64,000 bases of DNA from Polynucleobacter sp. AP-Melu-500A-A1 (GCF_018882125.1 NZ_JACVOZ010000003.1:62001-126000), one strand, 5' to 3'; shown: positions 35,904 through 44,741, numbered from the stretch's first letter. Made by a program: numbers and translations. The notes: generated by a model from the sequence alone, not told the origin.

Positions 35904-37490
35904 ATGATGAGTATTAAAACCAAAGACTATGCATTTATACGCAATAAACTTCTCAATAAAGAGGAAATTGCCTTTCTGGATGTACGTGAAGAAGATCCAC
36001 ATGCACAAGAGCACCCTCTTTTTGCCGCTAACCTGCCTTTATCACGTATTGAAATAGATGCATTTAGCAAACTTCCACGCAAAGATATTCCTATCGTCAC
36101 ATTAGATGATGGTGAGGGATATGCGCAGCTAGCTGCAGAGCGTTTGATTGCACTTGGCTATAGCGATGTATCTCAATTTGCTGGTGGCGTTGCCAGTTGG
36201 AAAACTGCTGGCGGTGAAGTATTTAAGGATGTCAATGTACCCAGTAAATCCTTTGGTGAGTTTGTTGAATCAAAACGGCATACACCTTCCCTATCGGCGC
36301 AAGAAGTAAAGAAAATGCTGGATGCCAAAGAGGATGTTGTGGTGGTAGACGTACGTCGCTTTGACGAATATCACACAATGAGTATTCCTACAGGCATTAG
36401 TGTGCCGGGTGCTGAGTTAGTGCTTCGAGTCCCAGAGCTAGCGCCTAATTCTCAAACTAAGATTATTGTAAATTGTGCAGGTAGAACTCGCAGCATTATT
36501 GGAACGCAATCCTTAATCAATGCTGGCATACCCAATGAGGTGAATGCCCTACGTAATGGCACCATTGGCTGGACACTCGCTGGACAAGAATTGGATAAAG
36601 GACAAACTCGGAGGTTTACCGAGGTAAGCGAAGGTACCGCAAATACAGCTGCAGATCGAGCGCGTGATGTTGCTAATCGCGCTGGGGTTAAAAGGGCTAG
36701 CCTGGCTGATGTAGAAAACTGGAAAGGACAAAAAGATCGCACCACTTACTTCTTTGATACCCGCACTCCAGAAGAATATGAAGAAGGTCATCTCCCGGGA
36801 TTTCGTTCCGTGCCAGGTGGTCAACTCGTCCAAGAGACAGAGATGGTTGCTCCAGTTCGAGGTGCACGTATTGTGCTTGCCGATCCAAGTGGTGTGAGAG
36901 CCAATATGCCAGCATCATGGTTAGCCCAAATGGCTTGGGATGTATATGTTTTAGATGGCTTGCAAAAAGAACATTTTACTGAAAGAGGTGTTTGGTGCAG
37001 CCCATTACCATCACTCCCCCATGTCAATACCGTGGATGCTAAAACGGCATCGACCTGGTTAAAAACAGATAGCAATACGATTGCCATTGATCTGAGCACC
37101 TACGCAAATTATGTCAAGGGTCATATTCCAGGGAGTTGGTATGCCCTTCGCTCGCAACTAACAGATGTGCTAAAAAATATTCCTCAGGCAGACCGTTATC
37201 TACTTACAAGCACTCCTAGTGAGCTCGCTATATTTGCTGCAGCAGAATTTGAAGCCCTCAGTAAAGCTGGGGTCTATGTACTAGAGGGAGGCACTAAAGC
37301 TTGGTTAGATGCTGGGCTCGAATCAGAAAAAGGTCCAAGTCATTTAGCTTCACCTGCCTTGGATCGATATAAGCGCCCGTATGAAGGTACTAGTGTTGAT
37401 ATAAAAGCAATGCAAGCTTATTTAGATTGGGAATTTGGGCTTGTAGAGCAACTTGCTAAGGATGGCACTCACCACTTTTGGGTTCTCTAG
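35904..37490 (+). CDS. Protein of four tandem rhodanese domains, one with an active-site cysteine
   Basis: Rhodanese domains transfer sulfane sulfur through a cysteine. This 528-residue cytoplasmic protein has four such domains. Only the second (about 125-225) keeps the nucleophile, in VNCAGRTR (Cys191). Domain 1 (about 8-105) has TLDDGEG at that loop, domain 3 (about 265-355) has LADPSGVR, and domain 4 (about 380-475) has LTSTPSEL. The inactive domains are likely structural. Four-domain arrangement matches a known proteobacterial family. It probably shares a transcript with the Bug gene upstream. Confidence 0.88.
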   Translation: MMSIKTKDYAFIRNKLLNKEEIAFLDVREEDPHAQEHPLFAANLPLSRIEIDAFSKLPRKDIPIVTLDDGEGYAQLAAERLIALGYSDVSQFAGGVASWKTAGGEVFKDVNVPSKSFGEFVESKRHTPSLSAQEVKKMLDAKEDVVVVDVRRFDEYHTMSIPTGISVPGAELVLRVPELAPNSQTKIIVNCAGRTRSIIGTQSLINAGIPNEVNALRNGTIGWTLAGQELDKGQTRRFTEVSEGTANTAADRARDVANRAGVKRASLADVENWKGQKDRTTYFFDTRTPEEYEEGHLPGFRSVPGGQLVQETEMVAPVRGARIVLADPSGVRANMPASWLAQMAWDVYVLDGLQKEHFTERGVWCSPLPSLPHVNTVDAKTASTWLKTDSNTIAIDLSTYANYVKGHIPGSWYALRSQLTDVLKNIPQADRYLLTSTPSELAIFAAAEFEALSKAGVYVLEGGTKAWLDAGLESEKGPSHLASPALDRYKRPYEGTSVDIKAMQAYLDWEFGLVEQLAKDGTHHFWVL

Positions 37491-37795
37491 ATTTGCGCCG
37501 AAAATACCAATTCCCTATCCTGCTGATTGCTTTCATGGGTCTCACCGCGTGTGAGCGTGATAACTACACCACTTGGAATTGCGCATCTTCTGCAGAGCCT
37601 AAGATTTCGATGATTCTCAAAAAGGCGCAAATGCAATTTCAGGATCTGAAGTTAGATTATTGTGGAAGCCTAGGCGAGCGTAGTTACTTTGCACAAAAAT
37701 GTCCCGCTAATATCGATGAGTCAACCTTTACCTTTACCCAATCAACAGGAGCACTTCTGGGAAATGGTCAACATTTTCAGTGCAGCGCACTATAA
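37478..37795 (+). CDS. Small predicted lipoprotein, function unknown
   Basis: No recognised family. A hydrophobic stretch (FPILLIAFMGLTAC) ends in a good lipobox with Cys25, followed by a short mature part containing four cysteines. The start is either TTG at 37478, inside the rhodanese stop region, or TTG at 37493, just after that stop; the second is nearer to the signal peptide. The ORF is clean and followed closely by the next small gene. Confidence 0.6.
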   Translation: MGSLDLRRKYQFPILLIAFMGLTACERDNYTTWNCASSAEPKISMILKKAQMQFQDLKLDYCGSLGERSYFAQKCPANIDESTFTFTQSTGALLGNGQHFQCSAL

Positions 37796-37799
37796 ACTT

Positions 37800-38021
37800 A
37801 TGAACCCCATTAGCCCAAAGAAATTACTGCTCAGTAAATGGACCGCCGTTCATCCCATTGCCAAACAAAAACACTTTTTAGTCAGTAAAGTTATTCTTCC
37901 TGATAAACCTGAACAGGCTATCGAGTTTGTCGAGCTTGAGGCTGTCTATAGCAAGCAAAGTTCGCAAATTCCCTGGCGCGAACTTCTGAATTCTGATCGG
38001 TGGATACAGGGCTGGAAATAA
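37800..38021 (+). CDS. TIGR02450-family small tryptophan-containing protein
   Basis: A 73-residue protein with KLLLSKWTAVHPIAKQKHFLVSKVI and the C-terminal WRELLNSDRWIQGWK, the pattern of the TIGR02450 family of short proteins with unknown function. The ATG at 37800 is chosen because the conserved region begins right after it; the frame upstream overlaps the lipoprotein gene. Confidence 0.75.
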   Translation: MNPISPKKLLLSKWTAVHPIAKQKHFLVSKVILPDKPEQAIEFVELEAVYSKQSSQIPWRELLNSDRWIQGWK

Positions 38022-38025
38022 AAAA

Positions 38026-38052
38026 GCTGCCACTTATTTTCATAAGGGCAGC
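38026..38052 (-). terminator. Terminator for the phasin-like gene
   Basis: An 11-bp stem (GCTGCC-a-CTTAT / ATAAG-GGCAGC, one bulge) is followed on the minus strand by TTTTTTATTT. It lies between the convergent TIGR02450 and phasin-like genes and is best oriented for the latter. Confidence 0.8.
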
Positions 38053-38076
38053 ATAGTTTAATAAAAGTAAATTCTT

Positions 38077-38595
38077 TTACTTTTTTCCACCAGACGATTT
38101 CTTTACAAGATCATCTATGTTCTTTTCGGCAGCTTCTGCTACCTGGTTAACAATTTTTCTACCTTCTTTAAACATATTCTGTCCAGTAGCAGACATTTCA
38201 TTAACCACTTTAGATAACTTATCTGCGTGAGCTGGCATTTTATTTTCAGCATCCTGTAGCCAATTCACTAAAGAGCTGCGAACTTGCTCAAGGTGTTTTT
38301 CAGTTTCATCGGCAGCGCCTTCGCTAATATCCTTGAGTACTGATTTCACCTTCTTTTGGTAAGAAGCTGCTCGCTTAGTGGCTTCTTTCGCCGCTTCTGC
38401 TTGCAAGTCCTTTAACTTCTCCATGTCATGTTTAGCGGCAGATTTAGCGCTATCCAAGGCATTTTTCATGCTCCATTCCATCTCAGCAATATGATGCTCA
38501 CTTAATTGTTTAGCGGCATATAGCAGCTTATGCGAATACTCAAAAAGCTCTTTTGCTTTTTCTCTTTGCCATTTTTGTAGATCATTTGCGTCCAT
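38077..38595 (-). CDS. Phasin-like amphipathic helical protein
   Basis: The 172-residue product is almost entirely charged helix and heptad-like, with many Lys/Glu/Ala and no predicted export signal. It resembles phasin_2-type proteins that coat polyhydroxyalkanoate granules, for example NALDSAKSAAKHDMEKLKDLQAEAAKEA. The C-terminal KKSSGGKK is basic. No PHA synthase is in the window; a 3-hydroxybutyrate dehydrogenase lies 24 kb away. The call is by composition, so treat it as tentative. Confidence 0.6.
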   Translation of the reverse strand: MDANDLQKWQREKAKELFEYSHKLLYAAKQLSEHHIAEMEWSMKNALDSAKSAAKHDMEKLKDLQAEAAKEATKRAASYQKKVKSVLKDISEGAADETEKHLEQVRSSLVNWLQDAENKMPAHADKLSKVVNEMSATGQNMFKEGRKIVNQVAEAAEKNIDDLVKKSSGGKK

Positions 38596-38702
38596 TTTGA
38601 CTCTCCCTTAAAGTAAGCGTTCCTGAAGTACCCTCCATATACTCTAAACCCAAAATCTGTAAGTGCCAATTCCCCCCTTTATCTAGGTATTAAAATGGGA
38701 GG

Positions 38703-39060
38703 ATGAGTGAACCAAAATGCCTCTATGACAGCATTGGCGGAATCGATAAAGTCGAGGAATTGGTCGATCGTTTCTATGACCTCATGGTCCTAGATCCCAG
38801 CTTGACTGAGTTGCGGGCTATGCATCCTCAGGACATCTCTAGCTCAAGAGAGAAATTGAAATTTTTTCTAACCGGCTGGATGGGCGGTCCTGACATCTAC
38901 TCCCCAAAATATGGCCATCCCATGCTAAGAGCGCAATCAATGGTTGACGTGCATGTATCAAGCCTTGGAAGATTGCGGTATTGATGGGAGCATCGCCAAA
39001 CAGCTAGAAGAATCTTTTTTCAATACGGCTGACTGGATGCGTAATCAAGCCAACGAATAA
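38703..39060 (+). pseudogene. Group II truncated hemoglobin, broken by an internal frameshifting deletion
   Basis: The first 78 codons read as a trHb2 globin (YDSIGGIDKVEELVDRFYDLM, FFLTGWMGGPDIYSPKYGHPMLRA). The ORF stops at 38984. The missing C-terminus continues in the next frame from about 38929 (ERNQWLTCMYQALEDCGIDGS... NQANE) to a TAA at 39060. The family segment between LRA and ERNQW, holding the proximal histidine (RHLPF in relatives), is gone. A GAGCGC at 38929-38934 fits a microhomology deletion of length congruent to 2 modulo 3. The ORF product lacks the heme-ligating His. An assembly error is possible. Confidence 0.75.
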
Positions 39061-39170
39061 ATCGGCTTACTCCAGTAACCCGCAAAGTATTGTGGGATTT
39101 ATTGTGAAATATATTCCCCTGAGGTACTTAGCTAAACTAAATATTGTGATGTCTTGTTAATGGTAAAAAA

Positions 39171-39932
39171 ATGATTGAAAGCTTCCTGCAACTTATTAGC
39201 GACCCAAATGCCTGGATAGCCTTCTTAACGCTCTCCGCCCTTGAAATTATCTTGGGTATAGATAACATTATTTTCATTAGCGTCATCGCCAATCGCCTTC
39301 CCATTGAGATACGGGAAAAGGTTCGTCGCTTTGGCTTGATATTTGCCCTGGTAACCCGCATTCTTCTATTGCTGAGTCTATCTTGGGTCATGGGCTTAAC
39401 TAAGCCGCTATTTACCCTGTTAGATCAATCGATCAGCGGTAGAGATTTAATATTATTATTGGGCGGCTTCTTTTTGATATGGAAAGCCTCAAAAGAAATC
39501 TATACTGAAGTAGAGGTCGGAGATCATACAGAGGGTGAGGGGAATAGTCATATTTCTCACACCAATAAATCAATGTCCGCTTTGTTTGTAGGTTCTGTTC
39601 TGCAAATTGGACTACTCGATATCATCTTCTCGCTAGATAGCGTCATTACTGCAGTAGGCATGGTTGATGAAATTAGCATCATGATCGCCGCAGTTATGGC
39701 CTCCGTGATGATCATGCTGGTTGCCGCAAAACCGATTGGTGATTTTGTGCATCGGCATCCTTCTATCAAAGTATTAGCGCTCTCTTTTCTGACGGTAGTC
39801 GGCGTAGTACTTATTGCTGAGGGTATGGGAATGCATATTCCCAAGGGATATGTCTACGTAGCAATGGCATTCTCCTTATCTGTAGAGCTTTTAAATATTC
39901 GCTCAAGAGAGAAAAAGAAAAAGTTGAAGTAA
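39171..39932 (+). CDS. TerC-family integral membrane protein
   Basis: TerC/YgaP-type proteins export metal ions such as manganese, or act in tellurite resistance. The 253-residue protein has seven or so helices and the family motif ALEIILGIDNIIFISVIANRLP, with the second signature LDIIFSLDSVITAVGM. The acidic residues in these phrases (GIDN, SLDS) are the presumed metal ligands. It stands alone; I do not see a manganese riboswitch in the short leader. Confidence 0.9.
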   Translation: MIESFLQLISDPNAWIAFLTLSALEIILGIDNIIFISVIANRLPIEIREKVRRFGLIFALVTRILLLLSLSWVMGLTKPLFTLLDQSISGRDLILLLGGFFLIWKASKEIYTEVEVGDHTEGEGNSHISHTNKSMSALFVGSVLQIGLLDIIFSLDSVITAVGMVDEISIMIAAVMASVMIMLVAAKPIGDFVHRHPSIKVLALSFLTVVGVVLIAEGMGMHIPKGYVYVAMAFSLSVELLNIRSREKKKKLK

Positions 39933-39949
39933 GGAACATGGATATTGGT

Positions 39950-41167
39950 TTACAGTGCTTGGGCACAAACAAAACCACTTGCCCAGGCCCACTGGAAATT
40001 GTGTCCTCCTAAGTGGCCAGTAACATCCACACACTCACCAATGAAGAATAAACCTGAATGCTTGCGTGACATCATGGTTTGACCATCTAAGTCTTTTGTA
40101 TCTACGCCACCCAGCATTACTTCAGCCTTTTTCCATCCTAAGGTTCCTGCTGGTTTAACAGACCAATTCGTCAGTAATTCTTTTAGAGAATGTCGATCTT
40201 TTTTTGATACTTCAGCCCACTTTTTGCCAAGTAAGTTTTTTTGCTCGGCAAATATTTTTGCTAAACGCTGAGGTAGGACAGAAGCTAATATAGTTTCTGT
40301 GAGCTTTAGGCGATTCTCTTCATGATTAAATAGCTCATCGCAATTAAATCCACCAGGACGTTCTAAGGCCCCAAGCCAATCAATATGCAATGGCTCACCC
40401 TCCACCCAATAGCTACTGGCTTGCAAGACTGCTGGACCAGATAAACCCTTATGAGTCAGCAGTAGATCTTCATTAAATCGGCTAGCCCCATAACGATGCC
40501 CCTTAGACCCTGCAGCAATTCTGACGGGAACGCCAAGTCCCGCCAATTCATTGAGCTTCCCAAAGGTTTCAGCGGTAAAGGACAAGGGCACTAAAGCTGG
40601 CCTTGGTTCAATCACATTTAAACCAAGCTGCTTGGCAATATCCAATGAATATGGTGTAGCCCCAATTGCAGGAACAGGTAATCCACCAGTTGCCATGACT
40701 ACTGCTTTTGCTCTTTCTATCCCTTGCTGCGTTTGTACAAGCCAGTCTGTACCATCGCGTCCTAGAGACTGCACAGATACTGGATGGCGAATGATCACTT
40801 TTCCTTTTACACACTCAGCCATGAGCATCTCAATTATTTGCTTGGCAGAGTCATCGCAAAAAAGTTGTCCCTGATGTTTCTCGTGATAGTCGATCCTATG
40901 TGATGCAACGAGTTTGATGAATTCTGATGAGGGGTAGCGCGCCAATGCACTTTTGACAAAATGAGGATTTAAAGAAAGAAAATTGGCGGGACTACTATGC
41001 TTATTTGTGAAATTACAACGACCTCCTCCACTAATACGAATCTTCTCTCCCAATACTTCAGCATGGTCCAGCACTAAAATCTTTTTACCTAATTGCCCCG
41101 CAATGCCTGCACAGAATAAACCAGCTGCACCACCACCAATAATGATGGCATCCCATATTTTGCTCAT
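39950..41167 (-). CDS. HI0933/BaiN-family NAD(P)/FAD-dependent oxidoreductase
   Basis: A 405-residue flavoprotein of the HI0933 (YhiN/BaiN) family. It has the FAD Rossmann motif IIGGGAAGLFCAGIAGQLGKK near the N-terminus, ISGGGRCNFTN, and the C-terminal ECVDVTGHLGGHNFQWAWASG. The substrate is unknown for most members; BaiN in gut bacteria reduces bile acids, but that is not implied here. It begins four bases after the ion channel gene, so they may be cotranscribed. Confidence 0.9.
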   Translation of the reverse strand: MSKIWDAIIIGGGAAGLFCAGIAGQLGKKILVLDHAEVLGEKIRISGGGRCNFTNKHSSPANFLSLNPHFVKSALARYPSSEFIKLVASHRIDYHEKHQGQLFCDDSAKQIIEMLMAECVKGKVIIRHPVSVQSLGRDGTDWLVQTQQGIERAKAVVMATGGLPVPAIGATPYSLDIAKQLGLNVIEPRPALVPLSFTAETFGKLNELAGLGVPVRIAAGSKGHRYGASRFNEDLLLTHKGLSGPAVLQASSYWVEGEPLHIDWLGALERPGGFNCDELFNHEENRLKLTETILASVLPQRLAKIFAEQKNLLGKKWAEVSKKDRHSLKELLTNWSVKPAGTLGWKKAEVMLGGVDTKDLDGQTMMSRKHSGLFFIGECVDVTGHLGGHNFQWAWASGFVCAQAL

Positions 41168-41170
41168 GAA

Positions 41171-41680
41171 TTAATTAAAGCGATCAATGATTTCAGAGGA
41201 GAGCTTGAGTTTTTCCATGTGTAGCTTGGTATAGGCTTGACGAAAATTTTTAGTCATCGTAATCATGACGGATGCTGTCCAGGCAAAAGCAAACATACCC
41301 GAGAACGCAATAATCACTGCCAGCATCTTCCAACCACTGGGTAGGATGTCTTCCATAAAGCCCATGGCCGTATAGGTGCTTCCACTAAACAAAATACTGT
41401 CACCCAGATCCGGTAATAAACGAAATAAATATATAGCCAGCCCCCAGATCACAATCTCAATGAGATGGGCTAAAAATAAACCAAACACACTGATATAAAA
41501 ACAAATAGCGACTGATGAATATCTCTTCTCAGAAAGATATAAGAAGGTTTTTACTTCGTAGCGTTTGGCAATTTGCAGTAGCGCAAAACCATGAAATATC
41601 ATGACTACCACGAGCATGGAAGCGCCTAAAAGGTAGGCCGGTAAATCAAGAGAAGTTTCGAGGGCTTGTTGTGTATTCAT
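41171..41680 (-). CDS. Two-helix-pore ion channel-like membrane protein
   Basis: The 169-residue protein has about four hydrophobic helices and a pore-loop-like STYTAMGFMED between helices three and four. The canonical potassium filter TVGYGD is not kept, so ion selectivity is unclear. The C-terminal 35 residues are a charged cytoplasmic helix. Similar uncharacterised channel-like proteins occur in betaproteobacteria. Neighbours give no clue beyond a possible transcript with the flavoprotein. Confidence 0.7.
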   Translation of the reverse strand: MNTQQALETSLDLPAYLLGASMLVVVMIFHGFALLQIAKRYEVKTFLYLSEKRYSSVAICFYISVFGLFLAHLIEIVIWGLAIYLFRLLPDLGDSILFSGSTYTAMGFMEDILPSGWKMLAVIIAFSGMFAFAWTASVMITMTKNFRQAYTKLHMEKLKLSSEIIDRFN

Positions 41681-41710
41681 GGTCGAAGGTTGTTGGTCAT
41701 TTTACAGGGG

Positions 41711-42571
41711 CTACTCAGCTAGGCTATACCAATCGCGAATAATGCCCCATGCCTCTGGGGCGGTTTCGACAAAATGTACCCCTTCCAGATCTGCCTGGTC
41801 AATCACCCCAAATTCAATCATTTGCTTGAAATTGACCATCTCCGTCCAAAATGACTTGCTCACTAAAATTACTGGAAAGCGAGCAACCTTTTTCGTCTGC
41901 ATTAAGGTCAGCACTTCAAATAACTCGTCAAAAGATCCAAAGCCTCCTGGAAAAGCGACAATTGCCCTTGCCCTGAGCATGAAGTGCATCTTGCGCAATG
42001 CAAAGTAATGAAACCGGAAACTTAAGCCAGGGCTAATGTAGGGATTCGGATGCTGCTCTCTTGGCAAGCTAATATTAAAACCAATCGTTTCATCACCTGC
42101 CTCAAAAGCACCGCGATTGGCAGCTTCCATAATTCCAGGGCCACCACCTGTGCAAATATATAACTTATTCATGCCCTCTGATTGTGTCGCGTTGTACTGA
42201 GCCACGATGCCACCAAATTCTCTAGCTGATTCGTAATACTTACTGTGGAGTACTGCTTTCTTAGCAATCTCTAGGGCCTCAGGACTTGAAGCTTTTGCTT
42301 CCATATCTAAGGCGTGTTCATAACTGATAAACCGGGTAGAACCAAAGACAGTGATAGTGTGATCAATACCATGTTCATTTAGCAGAATTTCTGGCTTGAG
42401 CAACTCCAGTTCAAAGCGGATACCGATGGTTTCTGGACGCGCAAGAAAAGCCTCATCGTCAAAGGCAAATTTATAAGAATCTATCGAACTTTCTTCAGAC
42501 ATCTGGCTTTTTTTAAGACTTAAAAAATCTGTGATCGTCTGAGAATTATTAATTGGGAGCTTCGCGCTCAT
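41711..42571 (-). CDS. LOG-family (lysine decarboxylase-like) Rossmann protein
   Basis: LOG-family proteins are nucleotide phosphoribohydrolases; the plant members release cytokinins. The 286-residue protein shows the family motifs GGGPGIMEAANRGA and PGGFGSFDELFEVL, with the PGG-G-[ST]-DE signature complete. An N-terminal extension of about 80 residues is charged. It is one of the long TIGR00730 forms; the bacterial role is probably purine nucleotide turnover. Confidence 0.9.
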   Translation of the reverse strand: MSAKLPINNSQTITDFLSLKKSQMSEESSIDSYKFAFDDEAFLARPETIGIRFELELLKPEILLNEHGIDHTITVFGSTRFISYEHALDMEAKASSPEALEIAKKAVLHSKYYESAREFGGIVAQYNATQSEGMNKLYICTGGGPGIMEAANRGAFEAGDETIGFNISLPREQHPNPYISPGLSFRFHYFALRKMHFMLRARAIVAFPGGFGSFDELFEVLTLMQTKKVARFPVILVSKSFWTEMVNFKQMIEFGVIDQADLEGVHFVETAPEAWGIIRDWYSLAE

Positions 42572-42665
42572 ACAGTAACCTTTGATGTCATCAATAATTT
42601 CATATTACTTTTAGGTGAAAAAATTCTCTATTCGCTTACTCAAAAGGAAACACTAGTATTAATAC

Positions 42666-42692
42666 CTAGCTTGCAAAAAAGAGCAAGCCTAG
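42666..42692. other. Hairpin upstream of a small membrane protein gene
   Basis: CTAGCTTGC (42666-42674) pairs with GCAAG-CCTAG (42683-42692) with one extra base, around an A-rich loop. There is no T tract on either strand. Probably a structured leader or chance; not called a terminator. Confidence 0.3.
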
Positions 42693-42766
42693 GGCTTGTA
42701 TGGATTTACGCTGCCCTCAAGAAGGGTTAGTATTACAAGAATTTCAACCAAATCGAAGGAAAAGCA

Positions 42767-42970
42767 ATGAGTAACCGCTCAATCATCATCATGGTACTGG
42801 TATTAGTTGGTGCCACCGCCTATTTACTCCTTAAAGGCGACGGCAACATTGATATGGGTGGCGAGAAGCACGGCGCAGAAGCTACTCATGTTGAAGAAGC
42901 CAAAAAAGATGCTCCAGCAGCGGCTCCAACTGCCCCGACAGCAGCTCCAGCAGCAGACGCAAAGAAATAA
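42767..42970 (+). CDS. Small single-helix membrane protein with Ala/Pro tail
   Basis: A 67-residue protein with an N-terminal helix (SIIIMVLVLVGATAYLLL) followed by a charged, then Ala/Pro-rich tail ending ADAKK. A GAAGGA ribosome-binding site precedes the ATG. The family is unknown to me; the topology suggests anchoring with a flexible tail. It ends at a strong terminator, so it is transcribed independently. Confidence 0.65.
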   Translation: MSNRSIIIMVLVLVGATAYLLLKGDGNIDMGGEKHGAEATHVEEAKKDAPAAAPTAPTAAPAADAKK

Positions 42971-42990
42971 TCCTCATCCAAGGAAAATTA

Positions 42991-43016
42991 AACCGCGGTT
43001 CGCCGCGGTTTTTTTA
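42991..43016 (+). terminator. Terminator after the small membrane protein gene
   Basis: Eight-base arms AACCGCGG / CCGCGGTT enclose a TTCG tetraloop, followed by seven or more T. A strong plus-strand terminator, just before the solute-binding-protein gene. Confidence 0.93.
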
Positions 43017-43028
43017 TATCATTACCCT

Positions 43029-43826
43029 ATGAAAATTGCCCTAAGCCTCCTCTTTATCTTTTTTTCACAAACAAGCTTTTCCCAGCCTATGAACAAAATT
43101 GATCCAAAATTGATTCAATCCTTTGCGCCAACTGGCATCCTAAGAGTCGGTATCAATTTGGGCAACCCTGTTTTAGCTGGCCTTGATGCTGTCTCCCAAA
43201 AACCGAAAGGGATCAGCATTGACATTGCCAATGAAATTGGCAAGCGGTCTGGAATCCCAGTAGAGTTGATTCCTTTTCAATCTGCAGGAGCAACTGTAGA
43301 CGCAATCAAGACAGGCAATATCGATTTGGTTTTTGTTGCTATAGATCCAGTCCGTGGAGCAGATGTCAGCTATACGCCCCCTTATATTCAGATCGAAGGC
43401 GCTTATATGGTGAAAGCAGACTCACCATTAAAGACCAATGAAGAAGTTGATCGCTCTAGCGTAGAAATCGTAGTGGGTAAAGGTAGTGCCTATGATTTAT
43501 TTCTCACTCGTGAAATTAAAAATGCTGCGATCCTACATGCTGCTAGTTCCCAGGCTGTCATTGATGATTTTATGGCTGGTAAAGGTAATGTAGCAGCAGG
43601 CGTAAAGCAGCAATTAGAAAGTGATGCTAAACGCTATCAAGGCTTGCGTATGCTACCCGGTCGCTTTATGGTGATCAACCAAGCAATTGGAATCCCCAAA
43701 GCACGCTCTGAATATGAAAAGACTACCGCTTACTTAAGTAGCATCATTACAGACTTAAAGTCCTCTGGCTTCGTTGCTGAATCTATGAAGCGTCATAATA
43801 TTCAGGGTGCAAAGGTAGCTGATTAA
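43029..43826 (+). CDS. Family 3 extracellular solute-binding protein (amino-acid-type)
   Basis: A 265-residue periplasmic binding protein of the SBP_bac_3 family. A signal peptide (MKIALSLLFIFFSQTSFSQ) precedes GILRVGINLGNPVLAG. KGISIDIANEIGKRSGIPVELIPF and VDLVFVAIDPVRG-like motifs follow. The frame extends to 42807, but the ATG at 43029 starts the signal peptide. No permease or ATPase gene is adjacent, so it may be a stand-alone receptor. Ligand unknown. Confidence 0.85.
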   Translation: MKIALSLLFIFFSQTSFSQPMNKIDPKLIQSFAPTGILRVGINLGNPVLAGLDAVSQKPKGISIDIANEIGKRSGIPVELIPFQSAGATVDAIKTGNIDLVFVAIDPVRGADVSYTPPYIQIEGAYMVKADSPLKTNEEVDRSSVEIVVGKGSAYDLFLTREIKNAAILHAASSQAVIDDFMAGKGNVAAGVKQQLESDAKRYQGLRMLPGRFMVINQAIGIPKARSEYEKTTAYLSSIITDLKSSGFVAESMKRHNIQGAKVAD

Positions 43827-43851
43827 CTTAAGAAGCTCGAGCGCCAGAAAG

Positions 43852-44736
43852 ATGATTCATTCACCAACTAAGCTCAATGCTCTTTTAATAGCATCCCGCC
43901 TGAAACGTAGTCCGGCAGAACATAAGGGAGATGCTGGGAAGGTAGTGTTGATTGGGGGTGCAACTGGAATGGCGGGTGCACTCTTATTAGCGGGTAATGC
44001 TTGTATGCATCTGGGTGCAGGTTGGACTATCCTGGAAATGCTAGATCCCAGTTCTGCTCATGCTTGCATAGATCATCCAGAGCTCATGATTCGGCTAGCG
44101 AACCTAGAAGCAATGAATGGTCTGCACAACATTAAACCTGATGTCATTGCAATTGGGCCAGGTCTTGGAAATTCAGCATTGGCACTACGCAGTCTTGAGA
44201 AGGTTTTTGATATTCCTAGCATTCCCTTAATCATTGATGCAGATGCTCTGAACCTCATAGCCTCTTCAAAAGACCTACTCAAGGCTTTACAAAATCGTAA
44301 TCAACAATTTCCGGGCCTTACTGTTATTACCCCTCACCCTGGTGAAGCAGCAAAATTATTAAAAATCAGTGGGGCAGATATTCAATCCAACAGACTAGCT
44401 TGTGTTGAGAAATTAGTAGAACTGACTCGTTCGATTGTGGTCTTAAAAGGTCAACATACCTTAATTGCTTCCCCTGAATACCCTACTGCGCAATGCGAAG
44501 ACGGAAATCCCGGCATGGGAACGGGAGGCATGGGCGATATTCTCACCGGTAGCATTGCGGCAATTGCTGCTCAAGGGGTACGCCATCATCTTAACCTTTG
44601 GGAGTCTTCGGGAATCGCCGTTCAACTCCATGCCCTTGCAGCTGATAACTTAGTAAGCAAAGGAGTTGGTCCTATTGGTCTTACTCCATCAGAAACGATT
44701 CTGGAGATGAGAAGCTTACTCAATAAGCTTTTATAA
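43852..44736 (+). CDS. nnrD: ADP-dependent (S)-NAD(P)H-hydrate dehydratase
   Basis: NnrD repairs hydrated NAD(P)H using ADP. The 294-residue ribokinase-fold protein has the repair-family motifs KGDAGKVVLIGGATGMAGA, AIGPGLGN, TPHPGEAAKLL and GNPGMGTGGMGDILTG (catalytic loop with Asp). Only the dehydratase domain is present; the NnrE epimerase domain that is fused in E. coli must be encoded elsewhere. The DMT exporter begins five bases later. Confidence 0.92.
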   Translation: MIHSPTKLNALLIASRLKRSPAEHKGDAGKVVLIGGATGMAGALLLAGNACMHLGAGWTILEMLDPSSAHACIDHPELMIRLANLEAMNGLHNIKPDVIAIGPGLGNSALALRSLEKVFDIPSIPLIIDADALNLIASSKDLLKALQNRNQQFPGLTVITPHPGEAAKLLKISGADIQSNRLACVEKLVELTRSIVVLKGQHTLIASPEYPTAQCEDGNPGMGTGGMGDILTGSIAAIAAQGVRHHLNLWESSGIAVQLHALAADNLVSKGVGPIGLTPSETILEMRSLLNKLL

Positions 44737-44741
44737 ATCTT

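Noticed and set aside
39061-39170. Possible manganese (yybP-ykoY) riboswitch before the TerC gene
   Set aside because: The family often has one, but the 110-base leader lacks the GGGGAGTA-type and CATGGGTC-like conserved segments. I see no paired stem matching the motif.
42666-42692. Hairpin before the small Ala/Pro membrane protein read as a terminator
   Set aside because: The stem is decent but no T tract follows on either strand, so I listed it only as a hairpin.
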